A DNA stretch of 9,182 nucleotides. It comes from JBQLZQ01 sp052168355. GTDB lineage: Bacteria > Pseudomonadota > Alphaproteobacteria > DSM-16000 > Inquilinaceae. The first letter of the stretch is position 1, and each line of letters begins with the position of its first letter. A program made the translations under genes and the position numbers. Positions 6,872 through 9,182 of the stretch are shown here, in pieces. The stretch spans positions 1 to 9,182 of the forward strand of contig JBQLZQ010000026.1 of assembly GCA_052168355.1 (NCBI GenBank), read 5' to 3'. The notes below the pieces were generated by a model. The model was not told the DNA's origin, did not search any database, and saw only the letters and a program-made list of their open reading frames with translations.

Positions 6872-6907
6872 CCTCTGGCCCGCCCTGGCATCGGCCAGCG
6901 GGATGGA

Positions 6908-7168
6908 TCAGAGAGTCTTGATGCGGCTGGAAAGGCGCGACAGCTTGCGCGACACCGTGTTGCGGTGAAGCACGCCCTTGGTCACGCCACGCTGCATTTC
7001 CGGCTGGGCCGCGCGAAACGCCACGGAAGCCGCTTCCTTGTCGCCAGAGGCGATGGCCTGCTCGACCGACTTCACATAGGTCCGGATGCGGGCGACCCGG
7101 TTGCGGTTCACCGTCGTGCGGGTGGCGATCTGCCGGATCCGCTTCTTGGAGGAATTGTTGTTGGCCAT
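6908..7168 (-). CDS. rpsT: 30S ribosomal protein S20
   Basis: S20 binds 16S rRNA early in assembly of the small ribosomal subunit. The 86-residue product starts MANNNSSKKRIRQIATRT, continues with NRNRVARIRTYVKSVEQAI, and ends in HRNTVSRKLSRLSSRIKTL, all characteristic of bacterial S20, and is strongly basic. The frame extends upstream to 7282, but ATG 7166-7168 gives the canonical N terminus and has an AGGA four bases upstream. A strong promoter ends about 40 bp before the start and a rho-independent terminator follows, so it is a self-contained single-gene unit. rpsT next to dnaA is a familiar alphaproteobacterial arrangement. Confidence 0.98.
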   Translation of the reverse strand: MANNNSSKKRIRQIATRTTVNRNRVARIRTYVKSVEQAIASGDKEAASVAFRAAQPEMQRGVTKGVLHRNTVSRKLSRLSSRIKTL

Positions 7169-7210
7169 GGGTATCCTGAGTGGACAATCGGTCCGAAATT
7201 CGAAGCGCGG

Positions 7211-7239
7211 CTTATAGGGCCATGGCAACCGTCCGTCAA
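7211..7239 (-). promoter_or_regulatory. Sigma-70-type promoter of rpsT
   Basis: On the minus strand, -35 TTGACG (7234-7239) and -10 TATAAG (7211-7216) are separated by exactly 17 bp. The expected transcription start near 7203-7205 leaves a leader of about 36 bases before the rpsT ATG. The whole element lies in the 141-bp gap between the hydratase stop and rpsT, with no competing coding sequence. Confidence 0.8.
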
Positions 7240-7309
7240 GGCCGACGCGCTGCGGCGGGCCGGCAACGGACAGGCCGTCCACGGGACGTCGGGCCCGCCG
7301 GGACCTGTT

Positions 7310-8083
7310 TTACCGGTCCTTGAAGTCGGGCTGACGCTTTTCGACGAAGGCGGCCATGCCTTCCTTCTGGTCCTCGGTGGCGAAGGTCGCGTGGAACAGC
7401 CGGCGTTCGAACAGCAGCCCTTCGGCCAGGGACATTTCCTGCGAACGATTGACAGCTTCCTTGACCATTTTGACCAGGGGCTGGGACATGTCGGCGATCC
7501 GTTCCCCCACCTTGACCGCCTCGTCGACCAGGTCGGAGGCCGGGACCACCCGGCTGACCAGGCCGCTGCGTTCCGCTTCTTCGGCGTCCATCATGCGTCC
7601 GGTCAGGCACATCTCCATGGCCTTGGCCTTGCCGACCGCGCGGGCCAGCCGCTGGGTCCCGCCTGAACCGGGGATCGTGCCGATGGTGATTTCCGGCTGT
7701 CCGAACTTGGCGCTGTCGGCGGCCAGGATGAAGTCGCACATCATGGCCAGCTCGCATCCCCCGCCCAGGGCATATCCGGCGACCGCCGCGACCACCGGCT
7801 TGCGGATGCGCGTCAGGCGCTGCCAGTCCTCGATGAAGTTGCCGTCGAACGCATCCAGAAAGCTCTTGTCCGCCATCTCCTTGATGTCGGCGCCGGCCGC
7901 GAAGGCCTTCTCCGACCCCGTGAGAACGATGCAGCCGACCGACCCGTCCGCGTCGAACGTATCCAGCGCCTGGCCGACCTCGTCGATCAGCGCCTGGTTG
8001 AGGGCGTTGAGCGCCTTTGGCCGGTTCAGGGTGATCAACCCGACCTTGCCGCGCGTCTCCACGATGATGTGCTGGTAAGCCAT
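7310..8083 (-). CDS. Enoyl-CoA hydratase (crotonase family)
   Basis: This enzyme is predicted to add water across the double bond of 2-trans-enoyl-CoA in fatty-acid or branched-chain acyl-CoA breakdown, in the cytosol. The 257-residue length is typical of short-chain enoyl-CoA hydratases. Family motifs are LNRPKALNALN (19-29), the first oxyanion-hole region AFAAGADIKEM (60-70), ALGGGCELAMMCD (105-117), and PEITIGTIPGSGGTQRL (130-146). Glutamates E111 and E131 occupy the two catalytic positions, 20 residues apart as in rat crotonase, so hydratase activity is likely rather than another crotonase-fold reaction. A perfect Shine-Dalgarno AGGAGG lies 10 bases upstream of the ATG. It follows mutM on the same strand after 187 bp and precedes rpsT, which has its own promoter. 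Its exact substrate chain length is not readable from sequence. Confidence 0.95.
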   Translation of the reverse strand: MAYQHIIVETRGKVGLITLNRPKALNALNQALIDEVGQALDTFDADGSVGCIVLTGSEKAFAAGADIKEMADKSFLDAFDGNFIEDWQRLTRIRKPVVAAVAGYALGGGCELAMMCDFILAADSAKFGQPEITIGTIPGSGGTQRLARAVGKAKAMEMCLTGRMMDAEEAERSGLVSRVVPASDLVDEAVKVGERIADMSQPLVKMVKEAVNRSQEMSLAEGLLFERRLFHATFATEDQKEGMAAFVEKRQPDFKDR

Positions 8084-8100
8084 GGTCGTACGACCTCCTG
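8084..8100 (-). promoter_or_regulatory. Shine-Dalgarno with a palindromic spacer, enoyl-CoA hydratase gene
   Basis: On the minus strand AGGAGG (8094-8099) is followed by a 10-base spacer to the ATG. The spacer plus the last two G's form a perfect 12-bp palindrome, GGTCGTACGACC (8084-8095). In mRNA it could pair within or between transcripts, or in DNA bind a dimeric regulator. The ribosome site itself is clear; a regulatory role is conjecture. Confidence 0.7.
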
Positions 8101-8183
8101 GAATGCCTCATGGGCCAATCTGTCCGAACGCGCCCGAAATCAGGGAAGACAATTTCGATGGTCGCGTCGGCCCGGTCCGGTGG

Positions 8184-8213
8184 GATGTAGCGCAGCCGGC
8201 GGGGCGCCGTCCA
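8184..8213 (-). promoter_or_regulatory. Possible promoter of the enoyl-CoA hydratase gene
   Basis: On the minus strand TGGACG (8208-8213) and TACATC (8184-8189) are 18 bp apart, a moderate sigma-70-like pair in the 187-bp gap after mutM. It is weaker than the rpsT promoter and would leave a leader of roughly 95 bases. Confidence 0.25.
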
Positions 8214-8270
8214 GCGCCGCCGACCGTCGACAGGTTGGCCGCGCTTCGATCGCTGGCGGCGATGTGACCG

Positions 8271-9113
8271 CTAGCGCTGCAGAACAGGGCAGTAGAAGGT
8301 GCTGCGGCCGGCCTGCGTCAGGCGCTGAACCCCACCGGTCCTGGCCACCAGGCAGGCGCAGGCGCCGCAGGCCTCCCCCTCCCGGCCATAAACGGTCCAG
8401 GCGTGCTGGAAATAGCCAAGCTCGCCCGTCGTCTGGACGTAGTCCCGCAACGAAGACCCGCCGGCGGCGATCGCTTCGGTAAGCACCGACCGGATGGCGG
8501 GAACAAGCCGGGCCGCGCGGGCCCCGGCAACGCTGGCGGCCCGGCGGCGCGGCGACAGGCGGGCCCGGAACAGCGCCTCGCAGACATAGATGTTGCCCAG
8601 GCCCGCGACCAACCGTTGATCGAGCAAGGCTGATTTTATGACCGTGGCGCGCCCGCGCAGCCGCGCCGTCAGGTAGTCGGCGGTGAACCCGTCCCCCAAA
8701 GGTTCGGGCCCCAGGAACGCGAAAAGCCGATGGGTATCCAGGTCAACCGCGGGCACCAGGTCGACCAGGCCGAATCGCCGGGGATCGTTGAGCGCGATCA
8801 CCGCCCCGGCCTCGGTCTCCAGGATCAGATGATCGTGCGGGCCGGGGGCGGGCGTCGGCCGCGTCGTCACGGTCATTCGGCCGGACATGCCCAGATGCAC
8901 GATCAGCACCATCCCGTCGTCGAGCGCGACGAGAAGGTATTTGGCGCGGCGCGACAGAGCCAGAACCCGCCGCCCCGTCAGCCGCGCGGCCAGCCCGACC
9001 GGCATCGGATAGCGCAGATCGGCGCGGCGCTGATCCACGCGGACCAGCCGGCGGCCCTCCAACACGGTCGCCAGGCCGCGGCGGACGGTTTCGACTTCGG
9101 GAAGTTCGGGCAT
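8271..9113 (-). CDS. mutM: Formamidopyrimidine-DNA glycosylase (Fpg/MutM)
   Basis: MutM excises 8-oxoguanine and formamidopyrimidines and cuts the abasic site by beta,delta-elimination. The 280-residue product begins MPELPEVETVRRGL, with the catalytic N-terminal proline P2 and E3, and has K58 in RRAKYL, HLGMSGRM (73-80), NDPRRFG (109-115), KSALLDQ (160-166) and GLGNIYVCEAL (171-181), the core family motifs. The C-terminal beta-hairpin zinc finger is atypical. C249 and C252 form the first CxxC, a further C254 follows, then an insertion of a few residues, then GRSTFYCPVLQR. C275 is present but the usual fourth cysteine (CPxCQR) is L278, encoded by CTG at 8280-8282. R270, in the DNA-contacting hairpin, is kept. 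GGAA lies six bases before the ATG. Activity probably remains, but zinc binding may differ. Confidence 0.96.
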   Translation of the reverse strand: MPELPEVETVRRGLATVLEGRRLVRVDQRRADLRYPMPVGLAARLTGRRVLALSRRAKYLLVALDDGMVLIVHLGMSGRMTVTTRPTPAPGPHDHLILETEAGAVIALNDPRRFGLVDLVPAVDLDTHRLFAFLGPEPLGDGFTADYLTARLRGRATVIKSALLDQRLVAGLGNIYVCEALFRARLSPRRRAASVAGARAARLVPAIRSVLTEAIAAGGSSLRDYVQTTGELGYFQHAWTVYGREGEACGACACLVARTGGVQRLTQAGRSTFYCPVLQR

Positions 9114-9182
9114 CGCAGTTCCGGGTGAGGCTGATTAGGAGCAGTACTATCAACCCGCCGTGACCGGCGCTATGGTTGGCGT

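Larger units (their letters stand above)
6087..6907. other. Gene-free AT-rich region between dnaA and rpsT; candidate oriC / dnaA control region
   Basis: No coding sequence or RNA gene is supportable in these 821 bases. By hand count 6221-6400 is about 33% GC and 6301-6360 only 25%, and 6541-6600 is about 32%, against a strongly GC-rich flank. The core holds an uninterrupted run of eight T's (6246-6253), a TTATAAACA near-match to a DnaA box (6292-6300), and several perfect palindromes. Position next to dnaA, low GC and palindrome density suggest an unwinding region and origin, but consensus DnaA boxes (TTATNCACA) are absent, so origin function is inference. GANTC sites occur at 6146, 6206, 6631 and 6760, about the number expected by chance. 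The right end contains the rpsT terminator. Confidence 0.5.

Noticed and set aside
9114..9182. Start of a divergent gene (such as ubiE) upstream of mutM
   Set aside because: A few possible start codons exist near 9160-9173, but too little sequence remains to recognise a protein, and the AGGAG at 9137-9141 is too far from them.

Overview
The window is a GC-rich chromosomal segment from an alphaproteobacterium, probably of the Rhodospirillales type. This is inferred from the base composition, from the gene order mutM / enoyl-CoA hydratase / rpsT / dnaA / dnaN / recF on one strand, and from the DnaA, DnaN and S20 protein sequences. It is the replication-initiation neighbourhood of the chromosome. 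I see no insertion sequence, prophage, CRISPR array, tRNA or rRNA.

Layout on the minus strand, from high to low coordinates: mutM (8271-9113), a crotonase-family enoyl-CoA hydratase (7310-8083), rpsT with a clear promoter and a rho-independent terminator (6844-7239), an 821-bp gene-free region (6087-6907), dnaA (4617-6086), dnaN (359-1483), and the 5' part of recF running off the left edge (1-278). The gene-free region has an AT-rich core with several perfect palindromes and is the natural candidate for oriC or the dnaA regulatory region, although only one near-consensus DnaA box can be seen.

The unusual feature is between dnaA and dnaN, which are normally adjacent. Here they are separated by about 3.1 kb carrying two genes in the opposite orientation: a KefB/KefC-type (CPA2) cation:proton antiporter with a C-terminal RCK/TrkA-N domain (1703-3418), then a six-transmembrane potassium channel with a cyclic-nucleotide-binding domain (3444-4598). 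They are 25 bp apart and probably form one K+ transport operon. This operon converges on dnaA with only 18 bp between stop codons and no visible terminator.

The replication genes work together: DnaA opens the origin, DnaN is the sliding clamp and RecF loads RecA at gaps. MutM repairs oxidised guanine. The two K+ transporters plausibly act as an efflux/flux-control pair sensing cell redox or nucleotide state and a cyclic nucleotide. The two best molecular oddities are a MutM zinc finger lacking its fourth cysteine, and a channel that combines a complete voltage-sensor S4 with a cyclic-nucleotide domain whose phosphate-binding arginine is replaced by lysine. The last 69 bases (9114-9182), upstream of mutM, hold no gene I can support.
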